Source: Burkholderiales bacterium RIFCSPHIGHO2_12_FULL_63_20
GTDB taxonomy: Bacteria; Pseudomonadota; Gammaproteobacteria; Burkholderiales; Burkholderiaceae_C
Reading direction: 5' to 3'
Assembly: GCA_001770775.1 (NCBI GenBank)
Contig: MESA01000033.1
Location: 16,566-80,565, forward strand
Length of the DNA: 64,000 bases
Within the stretch, counting starts at the first letter, position 1, and the number at the start of each line of letters is the position of its first letter. Shown one piece after another: positions 37,854 to 47,522 of this stretch. The notes beneath the pieces were generated by a model. That model saw nothing but the letters and a program-made list of their open reading frames with translations, made no database searches and was not told where the DNA came from. Made by a program: the position numbers and the translations under genes.

Positions 37854-39416
37854 ATGCGCTCGCTGTTCCGCCCCGCCTACATCGGCCTGATTGCCCTGCG
37901 TTTCGGGCTCGACGGCCTGCTGCTACACAGCCTGCGCCGCCCGCGCTGGAGCCTGCTGGCCCGCGTGCTGTCCACCGGGCGGCGGCTGGACGCACCCCGT
38001 GGCGAGCGTCTGCGCCAGGCCCTGGAGCACCTCGGCCCCATCTTCGTCAAGTTCGGCCAGATGCTGTCGACCCGGCGTGACCTGCTCCCGCCGGATGTGG
38101 CTGACGAGCTGGCCCGACTGCAAGACCGCGTTCCGCCCTTCCCCAGTGATGAATCGGCACGCCTGGTCGAGAAAGCCCTGGGCAAACCGCTGTCGGCGGT
38201 GTTCAAGCAGTTCGACACCGACCCGATTGCCAGTGCCTCCATCGCCCAGGTCCACTTCGCGGTGCTGCACAACGGACGCGAAGTGGCCGTCAAGGTGCTG
38301 CGCCCCGGCATGCTCAACGTCATCGACGACGACCTGGCCCTGATGCGCACGCTGGCCGGCTGGGTCGAGCGCTTCTGGTCCGACGGCAAACGCCTCAAGC
38401 CCCGCGAGGTGGTGGCAGAGTTCGACAAGTACCTGCACGATGAGCTGGACCTGGTGCGCGAAGCCGCCAACGCCGCACAACTGCGCCGCAACATGGACGG
38501 GCTGAACCTGGTGCTGGTGCCCGAGATGGTCTGGGACTACTGCACCCCCACCGTGATGGTGATGGAGCGCATGAACGGCGTGCCGATCAGCCAGATGAGC
38601 CGCCTGCGTGCCGCCGGGGTCGACATCAAGAAGCTGGCCCGCGATGGCGTGACCATTTTCTTCACCCAGGTCTTTCGCGACGGTTTCTTCCACGCCGACA
38701 TGCACCCGGGCAACATCCAGGTCAGCCTGGACCCGGCCACCTTCGGGCGCTACATCGCGCTGGACTTCGGCATCATCGGGACGCTCACCGAGGTGGACAA
38801 GGACTACCTCGCGCAGAACTTCATCGCCTTTTTCCACCGCGATTACAAGCGCGTGGCCGAGCTGCACATCGAAAGTGGCTGGGTGCCTGCAAGCACCCGG
38901 GTCGACGAGCTGGAAGGCGCCATCCGCACCGTGTGCGAGCCCTACTTCGACCGCCCGATCAAGGAAATCTCGCTGGGCCAGGTGCTGATGCGCCTGTTCC
39001 AGATCTCACGGCGCTTCAACGTTGAGATCCAGCCTCAGTTGGTGCTGCTGCAAAAGACCCTGTTGAACGTCGAAGGCCTGGGGCGTGAGCTCGACCCCGA
39101 TCTGGACCTGTGGAGCACGGCCAAGCCCTTCCTCGAGCGGTGGATGCACGAGCAGGTGGGCATGCGCGGCCTGTGGGAGCGACTCAAGCGCGAGGCGCCT
39201 CGCTACGCAAAAATGTTGCCCGAGTTGCCGCGGCTGATCCACCACAACCTCGAGATCGGGGATGCTGGCCTGCGCCGCGATCTGGCTGCCATGCTGGCCG
39301 AGCAACGTCAGAGCAATCGCCTGCTGTCGATGATCGTCTGGGTCGGGGTGGGTTTCGTTCTGGGCCTGCTGACGGCTCAATTTGTGCTCAGACTGCACGG
39401 TCTGGGCGTGCTGTAA
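37854..39416 (+). CDS. ubiB: UbiB-family atypical kinase for ubiquinone biosynthesis
   Basis: The 520-residue protein has the KxGQ motif ([11 protein letters not shown]) that caps the ATP site, the ATP-binding Ala-rich segment (ASASIAQVH), and catalytic motifs HADMHPGN and DFGIIG. The C-terminal end carries two hydrophobic helices (about 490-518) that fix it in the inner membrane. It is needed for ubiquinone synthesis, probably by extracting lipid precursors with ATPase activity. ATG 37854 ([11 protein letters not shown]) follows a GAGAGG ribosome binding site. It forms an operon with ubiJ. Confidence 0.95.
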   Translation: MRSLFRPAYIGLIALRFGLDGLLLHSLRRPRWSLLARVLSTGRRLDAPRGERLRQALEHLGPIFVKFGQMLSTRRDLLPPDVADELARLQDRVPPFPSDESARLVEKALGKPLSAVFKQFDTDPIASASIAQVHFAVLHNGREVAVKVLRPGMLNVIDDDLALMRTLAGWVERFWSDGKRLKPREVVAEFDKYLHDELDLVREAANAAQLRRNMDGLNLVLVPEMVWDYCTPTVMVMERMNGVPISQMSRLRAAGVDIKKLARDGVTIFFTQVFRDGFFHADMHPGNIQVSLDPATFGRYIALDFGIIGTLTEVDKDYLAQNFIAFFHRDYKRVAELHIESGWVPASTRVDELEGAIRTVCEPYFDRPIKEISLGQVLMRLFQISRRFNVEIQPQLVLLQKTLLNVEGLGRELDPDLDLWSTAKPFLERWMHEQVGMRGLWERLKREAPRYAKMLPELPRLIHHNLEIGDAGLRRDLAAMLAEQRQSNRLLSMIVWVGVGFVLGLLTAQFVLRLHGLGVL

Positions 39417-39540
39417 CCCCCTGCTCAAAGGTGTCTCGCCCCGCACAGTTACGTGCCTGAGCACATGTGCGCATCCAGAGACAATCTGCCACTAAACTCC
39501 GCCCCCATTCGACAACCATCGATACCCTTCGATATCGACC

Positions 39541-40992
39541 ATGAACACCACCCTGCTTGCGTTTGTGATCCTCTATCTGCTTGGCACGATGGCGATCGGT
39601 ATGTATGCCGGAACCCGAATCAAAAACACAACCGACTTCGCCATCGCCGGCCGCAGCCTACCCCTCGTCATGGTCATCACAACGACCTTCGCGACCTGGT
39701 TCGGTGCGGAGACGGTCATGGGCATCCCCGCCAAGTTTGCCGAAGGGGGTCTTGGCGCCGTGGTGGAAGACCCCTTTGGGGCGTCGATGTGCCTGGTGCT
39801 GGTGGGCGCTTTTTTCGCCAGTCGCCTCTACAAGATGAGCCTGCTCACCATCGGCGACTATTACCGTCAGCGCTACGGTGAGGGCGTCGAAATCTTCTGT
39901 TCCCTGGCCATCATCCTGAGCTACCTGGGCTGGGTGGCAGCACAAATCACCGCACTGGGCTTGGTGTTCTCGGTGCTCTCCGGCGGAGCCATCGACCCCG
40001 CTTACGGCATGGCCCTGGGCACCCTGCTGGTGCTGGTCTACGTGATGGTGGGCGGCATGCTGGCGGTCGCCTGGACGGACTTTATCCAGATGGTCGTGCT
40101 GGTGGTCGGCCTGTCGCTGATCGCCTACATGGCAGCGGACCAGGCCGGCGGGGCCGACAAGGTGATCGACCTGGCCCACGCCAACGATTGGTTCAAGTTC
40201 TTCCCCGAAAACACACCTGATGGCTGGCTCTGGTTCATCGCGGCAGGCATCACCATGATGCTGGGCTCCATTCCACAGCAGGACGTGTTTCAACGCGTGA
40301 TGTCGGCCAAGGACGCCATCACGGCCCAGCGCGGCGCCATCATTGGCGGACTCAGCTATCTGGCCTTTGCGTTCGTGCCCATGTTCATCGTGGCTTCGTC
40401 GCTAATCATCATGCCGAACGAAACCCGGGAACTGCTGGCCAACGATCCGCAGAAGGTCTTGCCGACGCTGATCATGAGCAAGATGCCCCTGGTCGCACAG
40501 ATCTTTTTCTTCGGCGCACTGGTGTCTGCGATCAAGTCCACCTCATCGGCCACCCTGCTGGCCCCCTCCACCAGCTTCGTCGAAAACATTCTCAAGAACA
40601 TCAAACCCGGCATGACGGACCGCCAGGTGCTGTGTTCCATGCGCGTCACACTCTTTGTCTTCACCTGCCTAGTGTTGACGTACGCGATCTTGATGCAAGG
40701 CACTGCCATCTATGATCTGGTGTCGGCGGCTTACCAGATTCCGTTGGTGGGTGCGTTCGTTCCCTTGACGTTCGGGCTGTACTGGAAACGGGCATCGACC
40801 CAAGGCGCCTTGCTGTCCATCGTGCTGGGCATTGGCACGCTGACCCTGTTCACCTTCCATACCGGCCTGGGAGAGGCCTTCCCGGGGCAACTGGCCGGCC
40901 TGCTGATGGCGCTGGCAGGGATGGTGATCGGCTCACTGGCTCCCCAGTTGGTCGCAGACCGGCCTAGCAAACGCCCACTGCTGACGGCCTGA
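39541..40992 (+). CDS. Sodium:solute symporter family protein
   Basis: The 483-residue protein of the SSS family has about 13 hydrophobic helices and no signal peptide. Visible features are TTDFAIAGRSLPL, MVGGMLAVAWTDFIQM and a central GSIPQQDVFQRVMSAKD, which resembles the SSS signature region. The family imports substrates such as proline, pantothenate, acetate or sugars with Na+. The substrate cannot be read from the sequence. A 124-bp gap to ubiB holds the small inverted repeat TCGATA-N8-TATCGA (39519-39538) right before the start. It probably forms its own transcription unit. Confidence 0.88.
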   Translation: MNTTLLAFVILYLLGTMAIGMYAGTRIKNTTDFAIAGRSLPLVMVITTTFATWFGAETVMGIPAKFAEGGLGAVVEDPFGASMCLVLVGAFFASRLYKMSLLTIGDYYRQRYGEGVEIFCSLAIILSYLGWVAAQITALGLVFSVLSGGAIDPAYGMALGTLLVLVYVMVGGMLAVAWTDFIQMVVLVVGLSLIAYMAADQAGGADKVIDLAHANDWFKFFPENTPDGWLWFIAAGITMMLGSIPQQDVFQRVMSAKDAITAQRGAIIGGLSYLAFAFVPMFIVASSLIIMPNETRELLANDPQKVLPTLIMSKMPLVAQIFFFGALVSAIKSTSSATLLAPSTSFVENILKNIKPGMTDRQVLCSMRVTLFVFTCLVLTYAILMQGTAIYDLVSAAYQIPLVGAFVPLTFGLYWKRASTQGALLSIVLGIGTLTLFTFHTGLGEAFPGQLAGLLMALAGMVIGSLAPQLVADRPSKRPLLTA

Positions 40993-41138
40993 CGGGCGCG
41001 CTCCTGATCGACGCCGTCCAGCCCCCGCCGCTGCCCCGAACACCGTACCAGCCGGCCCGGACTGCAGCCCGATACGGCACTTGATTTTCAGCGAGGGGCC
41101 ACCATGTGCATGTGCAAGCCGCTGCCAACCCTCGCACG

Positions 41139-41167
41139 CTGACAGGGCCCGCGCAGTCTTTTACAAT
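41139..41167 (+). promoter_or_regulatory. Sigma-70 promoter of the FmdB-DUF502-aspS group
   Basis: CTGACA (41139-41144) and TACAAT (41162-41167) are separated by 17 bp. The predicted start lies near 41174, 18 nt before the FmdB-type gene. The 199-bp gap before that gene (40993-41191) otherwise holds no recognised feature. Confidence 0.75.
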
Positions 41168-41191
41168 TGTGGATTTTCTCGAGGTCAGGCC

Positions 41192-41506
41192 ATGCCGATT
41201 TACGCCTACCAATGTTCGTCCTGTGGTCACGCCAAGGACGTTCTGCAAAAAATCTCTGATCCTGTGCTCACGACCTGCCCCGCCTGCGGCGCCGAGAGCT
41301 TTCAAAAGCAGATCACGGCCGCAGGCTTCCAGCTCAAGGGTTCGGGCTGGTATGTGACCGACTTCCGTGGCGGCTCGGGTGGCACCAGCGCCCCGGCCAC
41401 GGGCGTCACCGCTGCAGCAGCACCGGCGGCAGCCGAGGCCAGCACCGGCAGCTCATCTGGCGACACCGGGGGCACACCCTGTGGTGGCTCCTGCGCCTGC
41501 CATTGA
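41192..41506 (+). CDS. FmdB-family zinc-ribbon protein
   Basis: The 104-residue protein begins MPIYAYQCSSCGHAKDVLQK and continues to TTCPACG, giving two CxxC pairs, which is the FmdB/CxxC-CxxC-SSSS zinc ribbon. After a Gly/Ala/Ser linker the protein ends in a second metal-binding-like tail, GGTPCGGSCACH. The function of this family is unclear, and a regulatory or nucleic-acid role has been proposed. It heads a group with the DUF502 gene and aspS, an arrangement common in betaproteobacteria. GAGG precedes ATG 41192. Confidence 0.9.
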   Translation: MPIYAYQCSSCGHAKDVLQKISDPVLTTCPACGAESFQKQITAAGFQLKGSGWYVTDFRGGSGGTSAPATGVTAAAAPAAAEASTGSSSGDTGGTPCGGSCACH

Positions 41507-41544
41507 CCCGCACCGATTCCTCCTTCACTCCCTGACCTGACACG

Positions 41545-41570
41545 GACTGGCCTGACAATACAGGCCAGTC
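41545..41570 (+). terminator. Perfect hairpin between the FmdB and DUF502 genes
   Basis: GACTGGCCTG-acaata-CAGGCCAGTC is a perfect 10-bp stem with a 6-nt loop, 38 bp after the FmdB stop. There is no T tract, so it may be a processing site, pause site or weak terminator. Confidence 0.4.
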
Positions 41571-41616
41571 TGCCTGTCCAGGCACCCGGCCTCGCGCCCT
41601 CTCCCCCGTCCCCACA

Positions 41617-42249
41617 GTGAAGAAATACATCCTCACCGGCCTGCTCGTCTGGCTCCCCCTGGTGATCACCATCTGGGTGCTCAAGAGCGTGATCGGTACG
41701 CTCGACGACGTGTTCGCCTGGTTCATGGTCGTTGCCCGGACCGTGCTGCCCGTCAGCATCCACCCCGTTCTGGCCGATCTGCAGCGTGTGCCCGGCCTGA
41801 GCGTCATCATCCTGGTCACCGCCCTGTGGCTGACCGGTGTGGCCGTGACCAACATGGTCGGCCAGTGGCTGCTCAACCAGTCGAACCGGATGTTCTCGAA
41901 CATCCCCATCGTCAAGAGCATCTACAACTCGGTCCGGCAGGTTTCGGACACGCTGTTTTCCAGCAGCGGTCAGGCTTTCCGCGAAGCCGTGCTGGTGCAG
42001 TACCCTCGCGCCGGTTCGTGGACGATCGCCTTTGTCACCGGACGCCCGACGGGCGAAGTGGCCGACAAACTGATCACCGAAATGGTGACCGTGTATGTGC
42101 CCACGACCCCCAACCCGACCTCGGGTTTCATGCTGATCGTGCCGCGTGCCGAGGTCATGTCACTCGACATGTCGGTGGACGAGGCCCTCAAGTACATCAT
42201 TTCGATGGGCGTGGTGGCACCGCCGCACGTTGCAAAGACCCAATCCTGA
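41617..42249 (+). CDS. DUF502-family membrane protein
   Basis: The 210-residue protein has two N-terminal membrane helices (about residues 4-26 and 60-82) and a cytosolic domain with [22 protein letters not shown] and [11 protein letters not shown], the typical DUF502 blocks. The function is unknown. The start is GTG 41617, giving [15 protein letters not shown]. It lies between the FmdB-type gene and aspS, a conserved order in this group of bacteria, 70 bp before aspS. Confidence 0.88.
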   Translation: MKKYILTGLLVWLPLVITIWVLKSVIGTLDDVFAWFMVVARTVLPVSIHPVLADLQRVPGLSVIILVTALWLTGVAVTNMVGQWLLNQSNRMFSNIPIVKSIYNSVRQVSDTLFSSSGQAFREAVLVQYPRAGSWTIAFVTGRPTGEVADKLITEMVTVYVPTTPNPTSGFMLIVPRAEVMSLDMSVDEALKYIISMGVVAPPHVAKTQS

Positions 42250-42319
42250 ACGACAATCGAGGGTTTCGAGCCGGGCCTGTGCCCAGGCCGCACGAACCTC
42301 ATTCCCGGAGAGAACAACA

Positions 42320-44122
42320 ATGCGCACCACTTACTGTGGTCTGGTCAGCGAAGCGCTGATGGGCCAGACCGTGACGCTGATGGGCTGGGCCCACCGTCGC
42401 CGCGACCACGGCGGCGTGATCTTCATCGACCTGCGCGACCGCGAAGGTCTGGTGCAGGTGGTGTTCGACCCCGACCGTGCCGATTCGTTCAAGATCGCCG
42501 AAGACGTGCGCAACGAGTTCTGCCTGAAGGTGACCGGTGTCGTGCGCGCCCGCCCTGAAGGCACGACCAACGCCGGCCTGACCAGCGGCAAGATCGAGGT
42601 GCTGGCCCACAACCTGGAAGTGCTCAACGCCAGCGTGACGCCGCCGTTCCAGATCGACGACGAGAACCTGTCCGAGACGACCCGCCTGACCCACCGCGTG
42701 CTGGACCTGCGCCGTCCTTACATGCAAAAGAACCTGATGCTGCGCTACCGCGTGGCGATGGAAGCACGCAAGTTCCTGGACGAGCATGGCTTCATCGACA
42801 TCGAAACACCGATGTTGACCAAGTCGACCCCGGAAGGCGCTCGCGACTACCTGGTGCCCTCGCGCGTGCATGACGGCCAGTTCTTCGCCCTGCCCCAGTC
42901 GCCCCAGCTGTTCAAGCAGCTGCTGATGGTGGCCGGCTACGACCGCTACTACCAGATCACCAAGTGCTTCCGCGACGAAGACCTGCGCGCCGATCGTCAG
43001 CCCGAATTCACCCAGATCGATATTGAAACGAGCTTCCTGACCGAACAGGAAATCCGTGACATGTTCGAAGGCATGATCCGCCACGTCTTCATGAAGGCGC
43101 TGAACGTGGACCTGGGTGCCTACCCGGTCATGAAGTACGCGGATGCGATGCACCTGTACGGCTCGGACAAGCCTGACCTGCGCGTCAAACTGCAGTTCAC
43201 CGAACTGACCGACGTGATGGGCGATGTGGACTTCAAGGTCTTCTCGACGCCTGCCACCACCAAGGGTGGCCGCGTGGTGGCCTTGTGCGTGCCCGGTGGC
43301 GGTGCCATGTCGCGTGGCGAGATTGACGCCTACACCGAGTTCGTCAAGATCTACGGTGCCAAGGGCCTGGCCTGGATCAAGGTCAACGAGGTGGCCAAGG
43401 GTCGCGAGGGCCTGCAGTCGCCCATCGTGAAGAACCTGCACGATGCGGCCCTGGCCAAGATCCTGGAGCGCACGGGCGCCAAGGACGGCGACCTGATTTT
43501 CTTCGGTGCCGACAAGGAAAAGATCGTCAACGACGCCATCGGCGCGCTGCGCCTGAAGGTGGGCCACTCGGACTTCGGCAAGAAGGCCGGTCTGTTCGAA
43601 GACCGCTGGGCGCCGCTGTGGGTGGTGGACTTCCCGATGTTCGAGTACGACGACGACTCCGAGCGCTGGAATGCCGTGCACCACCCCTTCACGGCCCCCA
43701 AGGATGGCCACGAGGACCTGATGGACACGGATCCGGGCAAGTGCATTGCCAAGGCCTACGACATGGTGCTGAACGGCTGGGAGCTGGGTGGCGGTTCGAT
43801 CCGTATCCACCGCGCCGACGTGCAGTCCAAGGTGTTCAGCGCCTTGAACATCAGCAAGGAAGACGCCCAGGTCAAGTTCGGCTTCCTGCTGGATGCGCTG
43901 CAGTACGGTGCGCCCCCGCACGGCGGCCTGGCCTTCGGTCTGGACCGCTTGGTCACGCTGATGACCAAGGCCGATTCCATCCGTGACGTGATCGCCTTCC
44001 CCAAGACGCAGCGCGCGCAGTGCCTGCTGACCGGCGCCCCGTCGAACGTGGACGACAAGCAGTTGCGCGAGTTGCACATCCGTCTGCGCAACGCGGTGGC
44101 AGCAGCGCCGACCCAAGGCTGA
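42320..44122 (+). CDS. aspS: Aspartyl-tRNA synthetase, probably non-discriminating
   Basis: The 600-residue bacterial class IIb synthetase charges tRNA-Asp. It has an N-terminal OB anticodon-binding domain, the catalytic core with [21 protein letters not shown] split around motif 2, a GAD insertion domain and motif 3 ([10 protein letters not shown]). At residue 30 it has His ([10 protein letters not shown]), where the discriminating E. coli enzyme has Leu. His at this place marks non-discriminating enzymes that also make Asp-tRNA-Asn, so a GatCAB amidotransferase is expected elsewhere. GGAG precedes ATG 42320. Confidence 0.96.
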   Translation: MRTTYCGLVSEALMGQTVTLMGWAHRRRDHGGVIFIDLRDREGLVQVVFDPDRADSFKIAEDVRNEFCLKVTGVVRARPEGTTNAGLTSGKIEVLAHNLEVLNASVTPPFQIDDENLSETTRLTHRVLDLRRPYMQKNLMLRYRVAMEARKFLDEHGFIDIETPMLTKSTPEGARDYLVPSRVHDGQFFALPQSPQLFKQLLMVAGYDRYYQITKCFRDEDLRADRQPEFTQIDIETSFLTEQEIRDMFEGMIRHVFMKALNVDLGAYPVMKYADAMHLYGSDKPDLRVKLQFTELTDVMGDVDFKVFSTPATTKGGRVVALCVPGGGAMSRGEIDAYTEFVKIYGAKGLAWIKVNEVAKGREGLQSPIVKNLHDAALAKILERTGAKDGDLIFFGADKEKIVNDAIGALRLKVGHSDFGKKAGLFEDRWAPLWVVDFPMFEYDDDSERWNAVHHPFTAPKDGHEDLMDTDPGKCIAKAYDMVLNGWELGGGSIRIHRADVQSKVFSALNISKEDAQVKFGFLLDALQYGAPPHGGLAFGLDRLVTLMTKADSIRDVIAFPKTQRAQCLLTGAPSNVDDKQLRELHIRLRNAVAAAPTQG

Positions 44123-44149
44123 TCGACCCGATCGCTTTGACGGCGAACG

Positions 44150-44176
44150 AGGCCACCCTGCGGGGTGGCCTTTTTC
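44150..44176 (+). terminator. Rho-independent terminator of aspS
   Basis: The stem GGCCACCC / GGGTGGCC with a TGCG loop is followed directly by TTTTT, 27 bp after the aspS stop. It separates aspS from nudB. Confidence 0.9.
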
Positions 44177-44220
44177 ATGCCCCAACGCAAGGTGCAAACG
44201 AGCATGCCACACTGTCTGTC

Positions 44221-44712
44221 ATGAACGAACAAGCGTCTCCCAAGATTCCGCAATCGGTGCTGGTGGTGATTTACACCCCGCAGCGTGAGGTGTTGCTGAT
44301 CGAGCGGGCCAAGCAACCGGGGTTCTGGCAAAGCGTGACGGGCTCGAAGGACCATCTGGACGAGTCCTGGACGGCAACGGCCATCCGTGAGGTGCAGGAG
44401 GAGACTGGCATTCAGGTGGGGTCCGATCGGGTGCCGCTCAGCGCCTTGCAGGACTGGGGCATAGAAAACGTGTACGAGATCTACCCCGTCTGGCGCCACC
44501 GCTATGCGCCCGGTGTGTCGCACAACACCGAGCATGTGTTCGGCCTGTGCGTGCCACGTGACATCCCGATCACACTGGCGCCGCTGGAACACATCGCCCA
44601 TGTGTGGTTGCCATGGCAGGAGGCGGCCGACCGCTGCTTTTCGCCGTCGAACGCTGAGGCGATTTTGCAACTGAGCCAGCGTGTCGCCAACCCGGCGCAC
44701 CTGCTATCGTAG
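44221..44712 (+). CDS. nudB: Dihydroneopterin triphosphate diphosphatase
   Basis: The 163-residue Nudix hydrolase removes pyrophosphate from dihydroneopterin triphosphate in folate synthesis. The Nudix box is GSKDHLD-x7-REVQEETGI, where the first Glu of the box is replaced by Asp; the metal-binding REVxEE core is intact. PKIPQSVLVVIYTPQREVLL, WQSVTGS and the NTEHVFGL segment resemble E. coli NudB (150 residues). ATG 44221 was chosen; the longer frame back to 44020 overlaps aspS. The same order (aspS then nudB) is common in proteobacteria. Confidence 0.9.
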   Translation: MNEQASPKIPQSVLVVIYTPQREVLLIERAKQPGFWQSVTGSKDHLDESWTATAIREVQEETGIQVGSDRVPLSALQDWGIENVYEIYPVWRHRYAPGVSHNTEHVFGLCVPRDIPITLAPLEHIAHVWLPWQEAADRCFSPSNAEAILQLSQRVANPAHLLS

Positions 44713-44760
44713 AGCGCATGGTGTCGCCATCGCGGCACACTTTGCCGCAGGAATGCACCC

Positions 44761-45573
44761 GTGCTCAAACCGCTTCAGTCTTCCCTGCTCCCCCCCGCCC
44801 AGCGTCACGCGGGGCATTTGCGCGTGGCCACGTACAACATCCACAAGGGTGTGCGCGGCATGGGGCCCACCAAGCGCCTGGAAATCCACAACCTGAGCGA
44901 CGCTGTGTCGGCACTGGACGCCGACATCGTGTGTCTGCAAGAGGTGCGGCAGTTCAACCATGCCGAGGCGCGGCGCTTTTCTCACACACAGTTTGGCCCC
45001 GACGCCTGGCCCAGCACGCCTCAGGCGGAGTACCTGGCCCCCGAGGGCTATGAAGTGGCTTACCGCACCAATGCCATCACCAAAAACGGTGAGCATGGCA
45101 ACGCGCTGCTGGCACGCTGGCCATTGGGGCCCATCGGCCACCACAATGTGTCGGACCACCGTTTCGAACAACGTGGCCTGCTGCATGTGCCGGTCATCTG
45201 GCGCGGGGTTGAGGTGCATGTGGTCGTGGTGCACCTGGGCCTGATCAGTGCCAGCCGGGTGCGTCAGGCCGAGCGGCTGGCCGAGTTGGTGATGCACGAG
45301 TTGCCGGCCGGGGCACCGGTGGTGGTGGCCGGCGACTTCAACGACTGGAACGAGAAGCTCGACGGCATCCTGGCCGGGGCCAGCTTGAGCCGCGCCGCGC
45401 TGGGCAACGAGGCCCGCGTGGCCACCTACCCCTCGATCATTCCGGTGCTGTCGCTGGACCGGGTCTACATGCGAGGCCTGCACTGCAAGTCGATCATGGT
45501 GCCGCGGGGCAGCACCTGGGCCCGGCTGTCCGATCACCTGCCACTGGTGGCGGAGTTGGATCTGAACACCTGA
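44761..45573 (+). CDS. Endonuclease/exonuclease/phosphatase family protein, YbhP-like
   Basis: The 270-residue EEP-fold protein has RVATYNIHKGVRG, ADIVCLQEV (metal-binding Glu), VVAGDFNDW and LSDHLPLVAEL (catalytic His). GTG 44761 has AGGA at 8 nt. Its stop overlaps the start of clsB by 1 bp. In E. coli the same pair is ybhP-clsB, which suggests a phospholipid or phosphodiesterase role, though no activity is proven. Confidence 0.88.
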   Translation: MLKPLQSSLLPPAQRHAGHLRVATYNIHKGVRGMGPTKRLEIHNLSDAVSALDADIVCLQEVRQFNHAEARRFSHTQFGPDAWPSTPQAEYLAPEGYEVAYRTNAITKNGEHGNALLARWPLGPIGHHNVSDHRFEQRGLLHVPVIWRGVEVHVVVVHLGLISASRVRQAERLAELVMHELPAGAPVVVAGDFNDWNEKLDGILAGASLSRAALGNEARVATYPSIIPVLSLDRVYMRGLHCKSIMVPRGSTWARLSDHLPLVAELDLNT

Positions 45574-46937
45574 TGCCCCCGATGAGTCGTCCACCTGGCA
45601 AGAATCATTGGGCCCCAGGCATCGTCGAGCATAGCGACAAGCCCCCTCAGGGCTGGCTGGAAGCCCTGGCCTGGTACACGCAGCGCAAGCCGGTGTTCAC
45701 GGGCGGCAACGAGGTGACCTTGCTGCAAGGCGGTCGCGACCTGTTTCCGGCACTGTGCGAGCGCATCGATCAGGCGCAGCAGTCGGTATGGATGGCGCTC
45801 TACATCGTGTCGCCCTTGGGCCAAAGCAGTGCCGTGCTGCAGTCGCTGATGGGGGCGGCGCAACGTGGGGTCGAGGTGTCGATGGTGGTGGACGGCGTGG
45901 GCTCGCGCGATGCGCCTGCCAGCCTGTGGCGCGCACTCGAAGACGCGGGGGTACGGCTGGTGGTCTACAAGCCTCTGCATTGGCTGTGGGGGTTGATGGA
46001 CGCTGGCCAGTGGCGCCGCATGCACCTCAAGCTGTGCGTGGTCGATGAGGACGTGGGCTTCATCGGTGGCATCAATCTGATCGACGACCACTACGACCTC
46101 AGCCACGGCTGGTCAGAGAACCCGCGTCTGGACTATGCAGTGTCGGTGCGGGGGGCGGTGGTGATGCCGATCCTGCACACCATCCGCGCCATGTGGACGC
46201 GAGCCCAGTTTGGGCGCGACTGGCGCGATGACCTGGTCCAGTGGGTGCAGGACCCGCACCGCTTGCAGCGCCTCAAGCAGATGTGGCAGAGCGCCTCGCT
46301 GCGCCTGAGCCCGCAGGAGCAGGAACAGTTGATGGACGACGGCGACACCATGCTGCCCATGCGCAGCGCCTTCGTGTTGCGCGACAACCTGCGCCAGCGG
46401 CGCACGATCGAGCAGGCGGCGCTGCGGGCCATCGTGCACGCGAGGCAGTGCATTGACATCGTGACGCCCTACTTCTACCCACGGCGTGCCATGCGCCAGG
46501 CACTGCGTGCGGCGGCCGAGCGGGGCGTGACCGTGCGCCTGCTGCTGCAGGGCAAGCTGGACTACCGGATTGCGGGCATTGCGGCGCAGGTGCTATACGA
46601 CGAGTTGCAGCAGGTGGGCGTGCGCATCTTCGAGTACCAGCCGGCATTCCTGCACGCCAAGGTGTTGTGTGTGGACGAGGAGTGGGCCACCGTGGGGTCG
46701 TCCAACCTCGATCCGCTGTCGATGGTGCTGAACCTGGAAGGCAATCTGATCGTGCGGGACCGGGGCTTCGTACAGACCTTGTCCAACTCCTTGCAGGCCG
46801 ATTTTGCACAGAGCCGGGAGGTGCCACCGCCTGACACGCTGCACGACCGGCGCTGGCGGACGCGGGTCCGCCGGGCCGTGGTGGCCTTTCTGGCAAAGGC
46901 CTATTTGCGTTTGGGCGGCTCGACCGGACGGTATTGA
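45573..46937 (+). CDS. clsB: Cardiolipin synthase B
   Basis: The 454-residue phospholipase D superfamily protein has two HKD motifs: MHLKLCVVDEDVGFIGGIN and LHAKVLCVDEEWATVGSSN. It lacks the N-terminal membrane helices of ClsA, as ClsB proteins do. It makes cardiolipin from phosphatidylglycerol at the inner membrane. The start overlaps the YbhP-like stop (ATG 45573), and the 3' end overlaps the convergent cobC by 37 bp. Length exceeds E. coli ClsB (413). Confidence 0.92.
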   Translation: MPPMSRPPGKNHWAPGIVEHSDKPPQGWLEALAWYTQRKPVFTGGNEVTLLQGGRDLFPALCERIDQAQQSVWMALYIVSPLGQSSAVLQSLMGAAQRGVEVSMVVDGVGSRDAPASLWRALEDAGVRLVVYKPLHWLWGLMDAGQWRRMHLKLCVVDEDVGFIGGINLIDDHYDLSHGWSENPRLDYAVSVRGAVVMPILHTIRAMWTRAQFGRDWRDDLVQWVQDPHRLQRLKQMWQSASLRLSPQEQEQLMDDGDTMLPMRSAFVLRDNLRQRRTIEQAALRAIVHARQCIDIVTPYFYPRRAMRQALRAAAERGVTVRLLLQGKLDYRIAGIAAQVLYDELQQVGVRIFEYQPAFLHAKVLCVDEEWATVGSSNLDPLSMVLNLEGNLIVRDRGFVQTLSNSLQADFAQSREVPPPDTLHDRRWRTRVRRAVVAFLAKAYLRLGGSTGRY

Positions 46938-47506
46938 ATCGGCGCAGCAGGCAGGACACAGCACTCGCCATAACGGGGCGCGGATGGCCATTGGCTGGGC
47001 TGCGCCGGTACGGCAACGTTCTGAGTCACCCACCGGGCCGACAGAACCCAGCCGGCGTGGGCGATGATCAGCAGTGGGGACTGAGGCGCGACTGACAGAC
47101 CGTCCAGGCTGGTGGTCACCCGGTCAAGCATAGCCTGCAGGCTCTCCCCACCGCCAGGGGCATGGTGCGCAAAGTCGTTGCACCAGGCGTCCACCTCGGC
47201 GTGGGCGATCTGTGGCCAGGTCAGGCCGTCCCAGGCGCCGAAATCCATTTCCAGCAGGGTGTCGTCGATGTGATGGTGCCAACCCCAGCGACGCAATTGT
47301 CGGCCGACAGCGGCGCAGCGCTGGAGGGAGGAGCTGTGCACGGCACGAGGCCAGCCGTGGCGGCGCGCGGCTTGCCGGATGCGGTGGGCCAGACGCTTGG
47401 CCTTGCGCCGGTCCACGGGCAGATCGGTGCGACCAATGCAACGACCCTCTGCCCCGATGGGCCGAGGGTGGCGCCAAGCGATCAGGTGAGGCGATATCGT
47501 GGTCAT
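46901..47506 (-). CDS. cobC: Alpha-ribazole phosphatase-type histidine phosphatase
   Basis: The 201-residue histidine-phosphatase-superfamily protein has the catalytic RH in AWRHPRP (Pro replaces the usual Gly), Glu in LLEMDFGAWDGL, and the second His in IIAHAGWV. CobC removes phosphate from alpha-ribazole phosphate at the end of nucleotide-loop assembly. It is the last gene of the B12 operon, 16 bp after cobS. The variant RHP motif is a small departure from family consensus. It overlaps clsB convergently. Confidence 0.85.
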   Translation of the reverse strand: MTTISPHLIAWRHPRPIGAEGRCIGRTDLPVDRRKAKRLAHRIRQAARRHGWPRAVHSSSLQRCAAVGRQLRRWGWHHHIDDTLLEMDFGAWDGLTWPQIAHAEVDAWCNDFAHHAPGGGESLQAMLDRVTTSLDGLSVAPQSPLLIIAHAGWVLSARWVTQNVAVPAQPSQWPSAPRYGECCVLPAAPIQYRPVEPPKRK

Positions 47507-47522
47507 GGCTGGGTCGGAGGGC

